A DNA stretch of 23,281 nucleotides from Candidatus Hodarchaeota archaeon (GTDB lineage: Archaea; Asgardarchaeota; Heimdallarchaeia; Hodarchaeales; Hodarchaeaceae), in the NCBI GenBank assembly GCA_016840285.1, contig JAEOSR010000159.1, positions 1 through 23,281 on the forward strand, written 5' to 3'. Each line of letters opens with the position of its first letter. Positions within the stretch are counted from its first letter, which is position 1. A program made the position numbers and the translations under genes. Positions 6,848 through 14,833 of the stretch are shown here, piece by piece. The notes beneath the pieces were generated by a model that made no database searches, was not told the DNA's origin, and saw only the letters and a list, made by a program, of their open reading frames with translations.

Positions 6848-7777
6848 TTGAGTGATTCCGAATTTATTAAAAAATGGTCTGTAGAAGATGATGGCACTTT
6901 AACTCCCGTCTCTCTTTCTTCGATGTCAGATCTTGCTAATGATAGTGTTTACATTATCGTTGATGAAAATGCGCGGAAAATTTTTATCTGGAAAGGTGAG
7001 AAAGCACCTGTACGGAGAAAATTTATTTCAGCAAAAGCCGCACAGCAAATGCGGCAAGAAAAGTACGGGATGGTTTATCGAATAGAAAGTCTCGATCCAG
7101 AATTAGAAGGTGCTGATTTCCTTGCGATTTTTGGTGCAACACCTGCGCCAAAGGAAGCAGCAGCACCAGGAGTTTCAGGATCAGAGGTTTTTACGAAACC
7201 AACTCCAGCTCCAACCCCAGTACAAAAACCTGCTGCAACACCCACACGCGCCCCTACTGCCGCACCCACACACGCTCCTACTACCGCACCCACACGCGCC
7301 CCTACTACCGCACCCACACGCGCCCCTACAACCGTACCCACACGCGCCCCTGCTGCCACTCCATCTCCCACGCCAGCTGCAAAACCAGCTCCAAGAGTTG
7401 TAAAAGAAACTGAAGTAGTAGTTACAGAATTTGCAAAATCTGTAACACCAGCCACTCTGGATGAAGTATCTGTAAAACTGAAGGAAATCGAAATACCAGA
7501 CGATATGGAACGGGAAATTATCATTATTGGCAATATGGTCTTTTCTGCGATTAAAGAGCATTTAGCTCTTTTTTCAAAAGATGTTGTGAAATTAGAGCCG
7601 ATGGATGACTTACCCTCTGGAATTTTTCCCGCTGCTCACTATCAAGTCAGACTTTTTATTGAAGATGGAAGAGTCATATTCACTGAACTATTAAGACAAA
7701 AGACCCGCTCTGAGAGAGATGAATTCATTGATGATATGCGAAAATCTCTCCTAGATTTATCAAAAATGGGAATTTAA
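6848..7777 (+). CDS. Gelsolin-like domain protein with Pro/Thr/Ala repeat linker
   Basis: This 309-residue protein has three parts. Residues 1-98 form a gelsolin-like domain: VYIIVDEN (34-41), KIFIWKGEKAPVRRKFISAK (44-63), then a helix and VYRIESLDPELEGADFLAIF. This is the order of gelsolin/villin repeats, which bind and sever actin in eukaryotes and are known from Asgard genomes. Residues 100-184 are a Pro/Ala/Thr linker with five 8-residue repeats. Residues 185-309 form an unrecognised alpha/beta domain (EREIIIIGNMVFSAIKEHLALFSKD, YQVRLFIEDGRVIFTELL) that ends in a charged helix. The start is TTG (MSDSEFIKKW), with a TATA box about 35 bases upstream. The Rab-like GTPase gene begins 23 bp downstream. 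Actin binding is inferred from family, not visible. Confidence 0.8.
   Translation: MSDSEFIKKWSVEDDGTLTPVSLSSMSDLANDSVYIIVDENARKIFIWKGEKAPVRRKFISAKAAQQMRQEKYGMVYRIESLDPELEGADFLAIFGATPAPKEAAAPGVSGSEVFTKPTPAPTPVQKPAATPTRAPTAAPTHAPTTAPTRAPTTAPTRAPTTVPTRAPAATPSPTPAAKPAPRVVKETEVVVTEFAKSVTPATLDEVSVKLKEIEIPDDMEREIIIIGNMVFSAIKEHLALFSKDVVKLEPMDDLPSGIFPAAHYQVRLFIEDGRVIFTELLRQKTRSERDEFIDDMRKSLLDLSKMGI
7244..7363 (+). repeat. 24-bp tandem repeats coding TRAPTTAP-type units
   Basis: Five 24-bp units encode TRAPTAAP, THAPTTAP, TRAPTTAP, TRAPTTVP and TRAPAATP. The DNA is much richer in C and G (cacccacacgcgcccctac pattern) than the surrounding AT-rich coding sequence. It forms a flexible linker between the gelsolin-like and C-terminal domains. 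Confidence 0.92.
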
Positions 7778-7799
7778 TTGATCTTTTGGAGAACCTAAA

Positions 7800-8339
7800 G
7801 TGCCCGGAGAAGAATACTTGCTCAAAATTTGTGCTATTGGGTCTGGTAGTGTAGGAAAAACCTCACTTATAAGAAGATTCGCAGAGGGGAAGTTTACGAC
7901 AAACTACTTACCTACACTAGGAGTCGACATCACAACTAAACAGATCCAAGTTGATGCTAACAATGTTAAGCTAATACTGGTGGATACGGCGGGTCAGGAG
8001 TTTTTTGGCAAACTACGACCAAGTTATTATCGTGGTGCGTCTGCATGTCTCATCATGTTTGCTTTAAATGAAAAACCCTCATATGTAGCTATCCCAGATT
8101 GGCTAGCGGAATTTCGGAAACACATTCCCGATTCTTCAGTTCCAATAGCTTTGGCTGGAAATAAAAAAGATCTTACTGACCAGCGCCAGATATCTACTGA
8201 TGAAGCTCATAAACTAGCAAAAGAATATGATATGACATATTATGAAACTTCTGCTAAACTAGGTGGTTCTGAGATTGAAGAAATATTTGTTGGCTTAACA
8301 AAGCAGGTACTACAAAAGAAACAAGAAAATAACATTTAA
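7800..8339 (+). CDS. Rab-like small GTPase
   Basis: This 179-residue Ras-superfamily protein has all five G motifs: GSGSVGKT (14-21), switch I Thr39 in YLPTLGVD, DTAGQE (62-67), NKKD (121-124) and ETSAK (149-153). The switch II segment LRPSYYRGASACLIMF is close to the Rab consensus (LRxxYYRGAxGxLLVYD). The C-terminus (KKQENNI) has no prenylation cysteine. It starts with GTG, supported by a GGAG eight bases upstream. It lies 22 bp after the gelsolin-like gene and 17 bp before the MglA-like GTPase, so the three are probably one operon. Its sequence is clearly distinct from the other Ras-like GTPase at 4063. The family is certain; the function (switch in trafficking- or cytoskeleton-like processes) is inferred. 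Confidence 0.94.
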   Translation: MPGEEYLLKICAIGSGSVGKTSLIRRFAEGKFTTNYLPTLGVDITTKQIQVDANNVKLILVDTAGQEFFGKLRPSYYRGASACLIMFALNEKPSYVAIPDWLAEFRKHIPDSSVPIALAGNKKDLTDQRQISTDEAHKLAKEYDMTYYETSAKLGGSEIEEIFVGLTKQVLQKKQENNI

Positions 8340-8356
8340 AAGTCATTTACAGCGAA

Positions 8357-9130
8357 ATGAAATCTCAGGGATTAACAATGCAAGCAAACTCCGACTTTGA
8401 GGTCATAAAGAGAGACCATCAAGGGGTTCCAGTTGTCAAAATAGTATTTTGGGGGCCAACTTTAGCGGGAAAAACAACTGCACTTACTATTACAAAGGTA
8501 TTGAAGAGTCTTGAAGACCCAGAGAATGTTTACAAATTCCTTAAATTAGAGGATCCCACAGGCAGGACTTTATTCTTCGATCAAGCAATTTTTGGCGTAG
8601 GTAGAACCGCAGCAGGATTACCAATTTTGAAATATCATCTTTTTACTGTTCCTGGTCAAGAACGGCATGCTGGGCAGAGAAAAGTAGTCTTACGTGGAGC
8701 ACATGGTTTAATTGTTGTTGTTGACTCTGAAAAATCTCGATGGGAGGAGAACAAATTCTCATTGAAAGAAATCAACACTCTTGCTGGTGATAAACTGGCC
8801 AGTGGAGCCTTACCTTATCACATTATGTTAAATAAAATGGATCTTCCTAAAGAGCAGCGAATATCATCATTAGAGGTAGGAAAATTACTTAATGAATCAG
8901 GAGTAGTAGGAAGTCTTCGAGATGCAGCCGTTCGAATAGTTGAAGTGTCCTGTCTCGAGGCTAGGGATGACCTAAAGAAGCTACTTTCACAAAGTGATCG
9001 AAGTAAAATTGTTGACGCCAATGGAAGATTAAAAAAAGAAATCCGACCAATGAGTGTCACTCGTGTTATCAAATCAGTTGAAAGTTTGATACGTGAAATA
9101 ATCATTCAGATGATGAAACAACAAAGTTAG
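8357..9130 (+). CDS. MglA/Arf-like GTPase
   Basis: This 257-residue GTPase is closest to the MglA group, which controls polarity in bacteria and is related to Arf/Rup GTPases. It has P-loop GPTLAGKT (33-40), the MglA hallmark DPTGRTLFFD (66-75), TVPGQE (97-102), NKMD (159-162) and a weak G5 around VSCLEA (197-202). It is longer than typical MglA (~195 residues) because of a C-terminal helical extension (about 205-257). Two starts are possible: ATG at 8357 without a ribosome site, or ATG at 8378 (residue 8) with AGGG seven bases upstream; the second is better supported. MglA normally works with a roadblock-fold GAP (MglB). None is next to it, but the longin-like protein two genes downstream may have a related fold. 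Confidence 0.9.
   Translation: MKSQGLTMQANSDFEVIKRDHQGVPVVKIVFWGPTLAGKTTALTITKVLKSLEDPENVYKFLKLEDPTGRTLFFDQAIFGVGRTAAGLPILKYHLFTVPGQERHAGQRKVVLRGAHGLIVVVDSEKSRWEENKFSLKEINTLAGDKLASGALPYHIMLNKMDLPKEQRISSLEVGKLLNESGVVGSLRDAAVRIVEVSCLEARDDLKKLLSQSDRSKIVDANGRLKKEIRPMSVTRVIKSVESLIREIIIQMMKQQS
8367..8370 (+). promoter_or_regulatory. Ribosome binding site favouring the internal ATG of the MglA-like gene
   Basis: AGGG lies seven bases before the ATG at 8378. The ATG at 8357 has no such site. This suggests that translation begins at residue 8 of the longer reading, shortening the protein to 250 residues. Confidence 0.4.
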
Positions 9131-9208
9131 TTAATTTTTATTATACTCTTTTTCAGTTTAATTTGACTTCCAATCCAAATTTTATCTCTAATAAGGAGAG
9201 ATAACATT

Positions 9209-9832
9209 GTGAGAATCTCTGTAACAAATCCCCATGTTATTTCAATTGCTGTAAGAGAGTTTAAAAGAGGATCAATTATTATATTTCCAACTGACACAAG
9301 TTACGGGTTGGGAACGATCGGGTTAAAGTGGAATGATAGAAATATACGACGAATATATGAAATCAAATCACGATCATTTGATAATCCCCTTAGTCTCCTT
9401 ATAACAAAGAAGATGCTTTCAAAATATGTCGTGATTCATCCTCGAACTAAAGAGATTTTAGCGAAATATTGGCCTGGTGGGCTCACAGTTGTTTTGTCAT
9501 GTGAAACTGAGGGTTCTAAGACATTATCCTCACTACTAAATGTAAAAAATCCCCAGAAAATTGCATTTCGTGTTCCCAATCACGAACTTTTACTTAAGGT
9601 TCTCGATAAGGTGGGTAGCCCGATCATCGGCACTTCTGCCAATAGATCGGGTTCAAAACCAAAATATGATCTTCATTCAATTACACAAGAGTTTTCCCGA
9701 GAAACCATTCATCTTTGGATAGATGCGGGAAGATTATCCGAAATTCCTCCTTCTAGTGTGGTTGATCTTACTGATCCATTGAACCCCATTCTGCTACGAA
9801 AAGGGAATGCTGATTTTGATAAAATTCTATGA
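9209..9832 (+). CDS. sua5: L-threonylcarbamoyladenylate synthase (Sua5/YrdC family)
   Basis: The enzyme makes threonylcarbamoyl-AMP from threonine, bicarbonate and ATP, the first step of the universal t6A37 modification of ANN-decoding tRNAs. The 207 residues contain the YrdC fold with PTDTSYGLG (27-35), KSR at 53-55 followed by NPLS, YWPGGLTVVL (87-96), TSANRSG (142-148), SSVVDL and a terminal LRKGNADFD. Only the YrdC domain is present; the C-terminal Sua5 domain of longer archaeal forms is absent. The GTG start is preceded by AAGGAGAG, a strong ribosome site. It sits 78 bp after the MglA-like gene and 36 bp before the longin-like gene. A housekeeping gene in the middle of this block is probably incidental. 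Confidence 0.93.
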   Translation: MRISVTNPHVISIAVREFKRGSIIIFPTDTSYGLGTIGLKWNDRNIRRIYEIKSRSFDNPLSLLITKKMLSKYVVIHPRTKEILAKYWPGGLTVVLSCETEGSKTLSSLLNVKNPQKIAFRVPNHELLLKVLDKVGSPIIGTSANRSGSKPKYDLHSITQEFSRETIHLWIDAGRLSEIPPSSVVDLTDPLNPILLRKGNADFDKIL

Positions 9833-9868
9833 TACAAGAAATGAATCTGAAACTTTAATAACAACATT

Positions 9869-11860
9869 ATGAGGAAGAACGAATTGATGAGTATACCTAG
9901 TCAAGAAACCTCAAGTGACATTCTTGTAATCCATCAAAACAGGATTATTTTCTCATCAGGTCAGGGCCCCCTAACAAGGCACTCAAAGATCAGTGCAACA
10001 GTAACTCAAGTACTGACTCTGTTTTCTGAACGAATAATGAAAGGAGAGCAGATTCACTTCATTCGTTTTGAAAAACACCGAATGATATTTTTATTCTCTC
10101 AAAATATCAAAGACGATAACCTTGTTGCCATTGTTTTAATTCCTATCGAACGGAGTCCCAGACAAGTTATCCCTGCCATGAGTATTGTTTTACGAATGCT
10201 TGAGGAGTTCTTGAGAGGTAATATCGAAGATGCTCAAGACAAACAACTAGATTGCTTTTACCAAATTCTTTCTTCTCCAAAAAATGCTCTTTTTGTTGTT
10301 CCACGACAAGGGGATGGTATATTAGCTGCTCTTGTTATATTAACGGCATTTGCTCATGATATGCGACTTGGAATCCAGCAAATTACTACAAATCTTCACT
10401 TTGTTGATCCTAGAAATATGCAAGAACTTCAAAAGGTTATTTTAAAATCTAAAACCCAAAGAATCCTTTCTTTTGTACCTCTTCCAATCGTGGAAGAGAA
10501 TGAGAATATCGTCTTTTTTGGCTCAGATTTACCCCGCAGACAATATTTTTCGGCTCATCCTGGTGAGCGAATTTACGATGTCATTAGTAGAGTTTTTGGA
10601 AGCCAATCTAATGCTGCTAAAATGAGAAATTTCATTTTTAACGAAGATGCAAAAGAACTTGCTCAATCTATATCTCTGCTTCCAGAGTCTGAAGATGATT
10701 TTATTCGAAAAGAGATTTTGTTATCAACTGTATTACAACCTGGAAAAGATATTGTTGTAACAATGTCTGCCCCTGTCATGCAGAAACTACGAGAATTAAC
10801 TCCTCCTGCTCCAATTGCTAGAGAAATCCCAGTTTCTGAAGAAACTCCTGTTACTAAGGAAGCTCCTATTACTGAAAAGCCTATTTTTGACGAAATCCCC
10901 CTTGTTAAAGAATCCAAGGTTCTGAGAGAAACCCCTGCAGTCAAAGAAATCCCTACAGTTACGGCTGACATGCAACTTAAACCTAAAATAGAAGTAACCG
11001 AGGCAATTCAACCTGAATTCCAGCAATCAATGGTCGAAACTGACCCTACATTTAAATTGGTAGCAGATCCAGACGCAATTCCTGAAGAAACACCAAGAGT
11101 GATGCCGGAATTCATCGAATCCGTTAAAGCCATTCCAGTTTCAGAGGTTGATAGCGATATATTAACCCGTTTAGATGAAGCGAGAGAACGTGGTTTTGAA
11201 TATCGATTCGATTCAATTCCTTTAATACTGGATACTACTCCCTATCTAAGTAATGTCCCAGAGAATATGAATATACCATGCAAGGAATCAACAATCACGT
11301 TAAGACTTTTTCAAGGGGAAGATAACCAATTAATAATCCATGTTCATACATTCATTGATCGATTATCTGCTTTGAGAGACTCTCTTGAGGATCTTTCAAT
11401 TAGAATTGGAGGGGAAATTCATCTAAAAGAGAATCATGTTTCATTAATTATCTCTAATGATAAACAACGGGTGGTTCTTCGAGCATTATTATGGCTAAGT
11501 ATAGTAGAGTATCTTACGCAAGTTAAAATGAGGTTATTAGAAGTATCAGAACTATTTAAAATTCCAAAAGAAGGATCAATTTTAATTATTCCACCAAAAA
11601 GGGATTATATTAAAGATAAAATTCCTTCTAAATTCAGAATATTCATCGAAGAAACAGAAATTCGTAATCAATTTGAACAGGAGGACCTCTGGACTCTAGG
11701 GATATCTCAGAATGAACTCCTTTCACATCTAATGGCTCCTCTTAAACAAGGAGATGGTGTGGTTTTTGTGGCTTCCGAAAATAACCAAGAAATGGAAGAA
11801 ATAGCATTATTCCTGCTATTTGTGTCTGAAATTTGTGGTATTGGATTTTCAAGATGGTAA
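9869..11860 (+). CDS. Large multidomain protein with longin-like N-terminal domain
   Basis: This 663-residue protein has no membrane span. Residues ~17-117 read like the first longin domain of Mon1/Ccz1/HPS proteins: DILVIHQNRIIFSSGQG, a helix TVTQVLTLFSERIMKGEQIHFI, a strand RMIFLFSQ, NLVAIVLIP and a long helix VIPAMSIVLRMLEEFL. A second alpha/beta unit spans ~135-245 (NALFVVPRQGDGILAALVIL, RILSFVPLPIV, IVFFGSDLP). Residues ~305-420 are a Pro/Glu/Thr/Val linker with irregular 8-9-residue repeats. Residues ~430-663 form a further alpha/beta region (STITLRLFQG, LIIHVHTFIDRL, GDGVVFVASE). Tri-longin proteins such as Mon1-Ccz1 are Rab exchange factors; a comparable role for the GTPases just upstream is inference. 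The start could be ATG 9869 or ATG 9887, which has GAGGA upstream. Confidence 0.6.
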   Translation: MRKNELMSIPSQETSSDILVIHQNRIIFSSGQGPLTRHSKISATVTQVLTLFSERIMKGEQIHFIRFEKHRMIFLFSQNIKDDNLVAIVLIPIERSPRQVIPAMSIVLRMLEEFLRGNIEDAQDKQLDCFYQILSSPKNALFVVPRQGDGILAALVILTAFAHDMRLGIQQITTNLHFVDPRNMQELQKVILKSKTQRILSFVPLPIVEENENIVFFGSDLPRRQYFSAHPGERIYDVISRVFGSQSNAAKMRNFIFNEDAKELAQSISLLPESEDDFIRKEILLSTVLQPGKDIVVTMSAPVMQKLRELTPPAPIAREIPVSEETPVTKEAPITEKPIFDEIPLVKESKVLRETPAVKEIPTVTADMQLKPKIEVTEAIQPEFQQSMVETDPTFKLVADPDAIPEETPRVMPEFIESVKAIPVSEVDSDILTRLDEARERGFEYRFDSIPLILDTTPYLSNVPENMNIPCKESTITLRLFQGEDNQLIIHVHTFIDRLSALRDSLEDLSIRIGGEIHLKENHVSLIISNDKQRVVLRALLWLSIVEYLTQVKMRLLEVSELFKIPKEGSILIIPPKRDYIKDKIPSKFRIFIEETEIRNQFEQEDLWTLGISQNELLSHLMAPLKQGDGVVFVASENNQEMEEIALFLLFVSEICGIGFSRW

Positions 11861-12145
11861 GAAAGGCTATAGGAAATTCTTGACGAAGGCTGCTATTGTA
11901 TCGGTCAGCAGAGGCTTACCCGTTGCAATGATGCTGTTTACCGTCCGGAATAGCAGAAAAGCTGACTGCTGTAATCTTTGTTGTTTTTCCGGTCAATTAA
12001 ACTTAACGTCTCTTAACACTCCTTTTCTAGATGATAATCTCTCTTTTTCCCGTTATTTATTGTAGTAGAAAATTAATAACTAAGACTTCTTATTTTAGCT
12101 CTCCATTTAATTGTTAAAGTGATCTAACTTTTTTAAAAAGAAATG
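11861..12145. other. 285-bp gap between convergent genes with a structured segment
   Basis: No gene is supported here: an open frame at 11820-12065 overlaps the end of the upstream gene and has no recognisable product. The first part (11876-11975) is visibly richer in G and C than the rest and can fold. The second part (11990-12145) is AT-rich and featureless. Confidence 0.5.
11902..11988 (+). ncRNA. Candidate structured RNA followed by a U-rich tract
   Basis: An outer stem pairs CGGTCAGC (11902-11909) with GCTGACTG (11961-11968), eight pairs with one G-U. Inside it, TGCTGTT (11932-11938) pairs with AATAGCA (11949-11955), seven pairs with one G-U, closing a 10-base loop. A T-rich run (CTTTGTTGTTTTT) follows. 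GC content is higher than in the flanking spacer, as expected for an RNA gene in an AT-rich genome. It could equally be the terminator or 3' UTR of the longin-like gene. No known RNA family is recognised. Confidence 0.3.
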
Positions 12146-12829
12146 TCAGAGTATGTGTTTAGGACGGCTTTTTTTTGCTTTTATTATCTCGTAATAACCC
12201 TCCTCACGATGTTCATCCCAATGAATTTTTGATTCAAGGATCTCAATATAGGCTGGGAAAAAAGGAGCATCTAATACAAAAGATTCAAATTCTCCTCCTT
12301 CACCTATCATTGATAATTCGGAACTAGATTGGTTGAAAGTTTCTAACACCTGAGGGGAGATTTCTTTTCCTAGTAATTCTCTACCTAAACCCATACTGGA
12401 AACAGATGTAATGATAAAGCGAAATTGTTTAGTGAATAATTCAGATAATAATAACCTGGGTGATAATCTCCATAAGGGGTTAAAACATTTCATATTGGCA
12501 AGCTGAGCTGCACGGTTGAACTTGTAACGCTGAAATTCTGATCGAATCCCCCCTGTAATTATTGTCTCCGCACCAGATTCAATTAAAGCGTTTTTGAGAG
12601 AAAAAATTTCGTCTTCTATATTGCAATTATTGACCCAAATATCTTTATGCAAAATCCCTAGCATTTCAGCCATTAGAGCGACGTACTGAGTATTTGGTAT
12701 GTGAAAAAGCAGACTTTCGGGGCATGTGGATCTTACGGTGAGAATTGATACAACCTTAAATTGGTGTAACGCAAGCCACAGAGCTAGAACAGAATCTTTA
12801 CCACCTGAAACAAGACAAGTCACTTTCAA
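12146..12829 (-). CDS. dph6: Diphthine--ammonia ligase
   Basis: Dph6 is an ATP-dependent N-type PP-loop enzyme that amidates diphthine to diphthamide on elongation factor 2, the last step of that pathway in archaea and eukaryotes. The 227-residue protein begins with the PP-loop SGGKDS (8-13) and shows the family blocks TGGIRSEFQRYKFNRAA (92-108), NPLWRLSP (117-124), SSMGLGRELLGKE (144-156) and GEGGEFESFVLDAPFF (176-191). Length is normal for archaeal Dph6. It is transcribed divergently from nadA across a 169-bp spacer. No other diphthamide genes are in the window. Confidence 0.93.
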   Translation of the reverse strand: MKVTCLVSGGKDSVLALWLALHQFKVVSILTVRSTCPESLLFHIPNTQYVALMAEMLGILHKDIWVNNCNIEDEIFSLKNALIESGAETIITGGIRSEFQRYKFNRAAQLANMKCFNPLWRLSPRLLLSELFTKQFRFIITSVSSMGLGRELLGKEISPQVLETFNQSSSELSMIGEGGEFESFVLDAPFFPAYIEILESKIHWDEHREEGYYEIIKAKKSRPKHIL

Positions 12830-12998
12830 GATATTCCACTTTTACAAAGATTGGAAATTTATATTTTCTCATTCCAAATCCCTCTCCTCACAAGTAAATT
12901 TTCTTCTTATCTATTAAATGCAGTTTATCTGTCCTTTAACTACTGTCAAGTTCTAGATAATTGAAAGCGCCTGAATATTTTTCTTAGAGAGAAATAAG

Positions 12999-13916
12999 TT
13001 GTCTACAGAAATTGTTAAAGAAATAAAATCGCTAAAGAGAGATCGGAATGCTCTCCTACTAGTTCATAACTATCAGGATTCCAAACTCCATGAACTTGGG
13101 GATTTTTCAGGCGATAGTTTTGAACTAGCTCATAAGGCAAAATACACAGACAACAATATAATTGTGTTTGCAGGTGCAGAGTTCATGGCAGAGACTGCAG
13201 TTATTTTGAATCCCAAAAAAAAGGTATTAATTCCATCTTCAACAGCTAAGTGTCCTATGGCTCATATGCTATCACCAAAGGTTATGAAACGCTATCAAAT
13301 TCAGTATCCAGATGCTTCTATTGCTGTATATGTGAATACAACTGCTGAAATTAAAGCAATGGCAGATATTTGCATTACTTCTGGAAACGCGGTGAAGATT
13401 GTCTCAAAAATGGATAATGACCAAATACTTATTGGTCCTGACCGTAATCTTGCCTTCTATATCCAAAAACTGCTTCCTAACAAGAATATCATCCCTTTTC
13501 CAGAAATTGGCCATTGTTACGTTCATAAAAAGTTTATTCCTTCTGATATCAAGAAATTAACAGTTAAATATCCTGAAGCAGAAGTTATTGCCCATCCAGA
13601 GGTTGATCCTTCTGTTCAAAGGCTTGCTGATAAAATTTGCTCAACTAGTGGGATGCTGAAGGAAGTTGGTAAATCCACATCAGAGGAATTCATTATTTTA
13701 ACTGAAATTGGTCTTATCGATCGGTTACGATCAAATTTTCCCACAAAAACGTTCATACCTGCTCGTAATGATGCTATATGTATCCAGCAAAAGAAAATTA
13801 CGATTTATAATCTATATCTATCACTTTTACATGAACGATATCAGGTAAGGATTCCACCTAAAATTGCTAAAAAAGCCCGTTTGTCACTTGAGCGAATGCT
13901 TGAATTCTCAGAATAA
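12999..13916 (+). CDS. nadA: Quinolinate synthase
   Basis: NadA condenses iminoaspartate with dihydroxyacetone phosphate to form quinolinate in de novo NAD synthesis, using an oxygen-sensitive [4Fe-4S] cluster. The 305-residue protein carries the three cluster cysteines at C85 (STAKCPMAH), C173 (GHCYVH) and C261 (AICIQQKK), plus the substrate-binding HNYQ (23-26), GDS (37-39), VYVNTTAEIKA and HPEVDP. The start is TTG, directly before STEIVKEIK; ribosome-site support is weak. nadC follows after 17 bp. The third enzyme, aspartate oxidase or aspartate dehydrogenase, is not in the window. Confidence 0.95.
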   Translation: MSTEIVKEIKSLKRDRNALLLVHNYQDSKLHELGDFSGDSFELAHKAKYTDNNIIVFAGAEFMAETAVILNPKKKVLIPSSTAKCPMAHMLSPKVMKRYQIQYPDASIAVYVNTTAEIKAMADICITSGNAVKIVSKMDNDQILIGPDRNLAFYIQKLLPNKNIIPFPEIGHCYVHKKFIPSDIKKLTVKYPEAEVIAHPEVDPSVQRLADKICSTSGMLKEVGKSTSEEFIILTEIGLIDRLRSNFPTKTFIPARNDAICIQQKKITIYNLYLSLLHERYQVRIPPKIAKKARLSLERMLEFSE

Positions 13917-13933
13917 TAATAGGAGCTTTTAAC

Positions 13934-14833
13934 ATGTCTTACATGCCTCCAAAATTGTTAGAAACAAAACTTCTTAAATTTCTTGAAGAAGACATGAATT
14001 ATGGAGATATTACTAGTGACTTAGTCCCAAATATCCCAATCCATGCTAATATAATCTCTAAGCAAGAGGGAGTGATTTGTGGCTTAAATTTTGCTGAAAT
14101 TCTCTTAAAATCCTTAGGGGTTGAGGTTTCAAGCTTATTTGCAGATGGAGATACAATCAGGACAGGAGATATTATTTTACAGTTAAGAGGTTATAGTCGT
14201 GCAATTCTAGCTTGTGAACGTACAATCTTGAATATATTAATGCGTCTTTCAGGTATTGCATCACAAACCAGAAAACTTGTTGAAAGATTAAAACAAACCA
14301 ATCAAAATATCAAAGTCGCTTCGACGCGGAAAACAACACCAGGATTTCGATATTTTGAAAAATATGCTGTAATAATTGGTGGAGGAGACCCCCATCGAAT
14401 GAATTTATCTGATACTGTTCTGATTAAAGAGAATCATCTTCGATTACTAGGAGAAGAGGCTATTCTCAGCATTTTGGATCAGTCCATGAAGAAGACTTCT
14501 TTTACAAAAAAGGTTGAGATAGAAGTTGAAAATTTGTCCGAATTAAGAGTCGCCCTAAAGGCATCTCCAGATATAATCATGTTAGATGATTTCTCCACTG
14601 ATGACATCCACACGGCCATTGAGATTGTCAAACAAGCCTCAGATCGAGTACATCCACTTATTGAAGTGAGTGGAGGGATTACTAATCATAATATAGATAA
14701 ATTCCTTATTCCTGGTATAGATATAATTTCTATGGGAACGCTTACTCATTCTGCTAAAGGCATTGATTTTTCATTGAAAATCATGAAAATTTTATCTTCA
14801 TCCCCAATAGGAGAGATTGGTCTTGTTGATTAA
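13934..14833 (+). CDS. nadC: Nicotinate-nucleotide pyrophosphorylase (quinolinate phosphoribosyltransferase)
   Basis: NadC converts quinolinate and PRPP to nicotinate mononucleotide. The 299-residue product has NYGDITSDL (22-30), CERTILNILMRLSGIAS (94-110), TRKTTPGFR (131-139), HRMNLSD (154-160), KENH (165-168), IEVEN (196-200), MLDDF (216-220) and the C-terminal VSGGITNHNI. These cover the substrate-binding arginines, lysines and histidine of the family. The ATG start has a good AGGAG eight to ten bases upstream. It directly follows nadA, so the two make an operon. Its 3' end overlaps by 17 bp the start of a small membrane protein gene. Confidence 0.96.
   Translation: MSYMPPKLLETKLLKFLEEDMNYGDITSDLVPNIPIHANIISKQEGVICGLNFAEILLKSLGVEVSSLFADGDTIRTGDIILQLRGYSRAILACERTILNILMRLSGIASQTRKLVERLKQTNQNIKVASTRKTTPGFRYFEKYAVIIGGGDPHRMNLSDTVLIKENHLRLLGEEAILSILDQSMKKTSFTKKVEIEVENLSELRVALKASPDIIMLDDFSTDDIHTAIEIVKQASDRVHPLIEVSGGITNHNIDKFLIPGIDIISMGTLTHSAKGIDFSLKIMKILSSSPIGEIGLVD

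Noticed and set aside
7075..7561. Long antisense reading frames opposite the gelsolin-like gene
   Set aside because: They are low-complexity mirror readings of the Pro/Thr/Ala repeat with Gly/Val or Gly/Cys composition, and have no start signals.
11925..11966. Possible C/D box sRNA (ATGATGC and CTGA elements)
   Set aside because: The C box deviates from RUGAUGA, there is no D'/C' pair, and the spacing is too short for a normal archaeal C/D guide.
11931..11975. Short similarity to the SRP RNA helix 8 region (CTGTTTACC and GTCCGGAA followed by AGCAG)
   Set aside because: The GGAA tetraloop is not closed by a C-G pair, and the long helix 5 expected in archaeal SRP RNA is absent from the 285-bp gap, so the resemblance is probably chance.
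11820..12065. Open reading frame overlapping the end of the longin-like gene
   Set aside because: Its first 40 bases lie in another frame of a convincing gene. It has no ribosome site, and its Cys/Leu-rich translation resembles no family. The region is better explained as a structured spacer.
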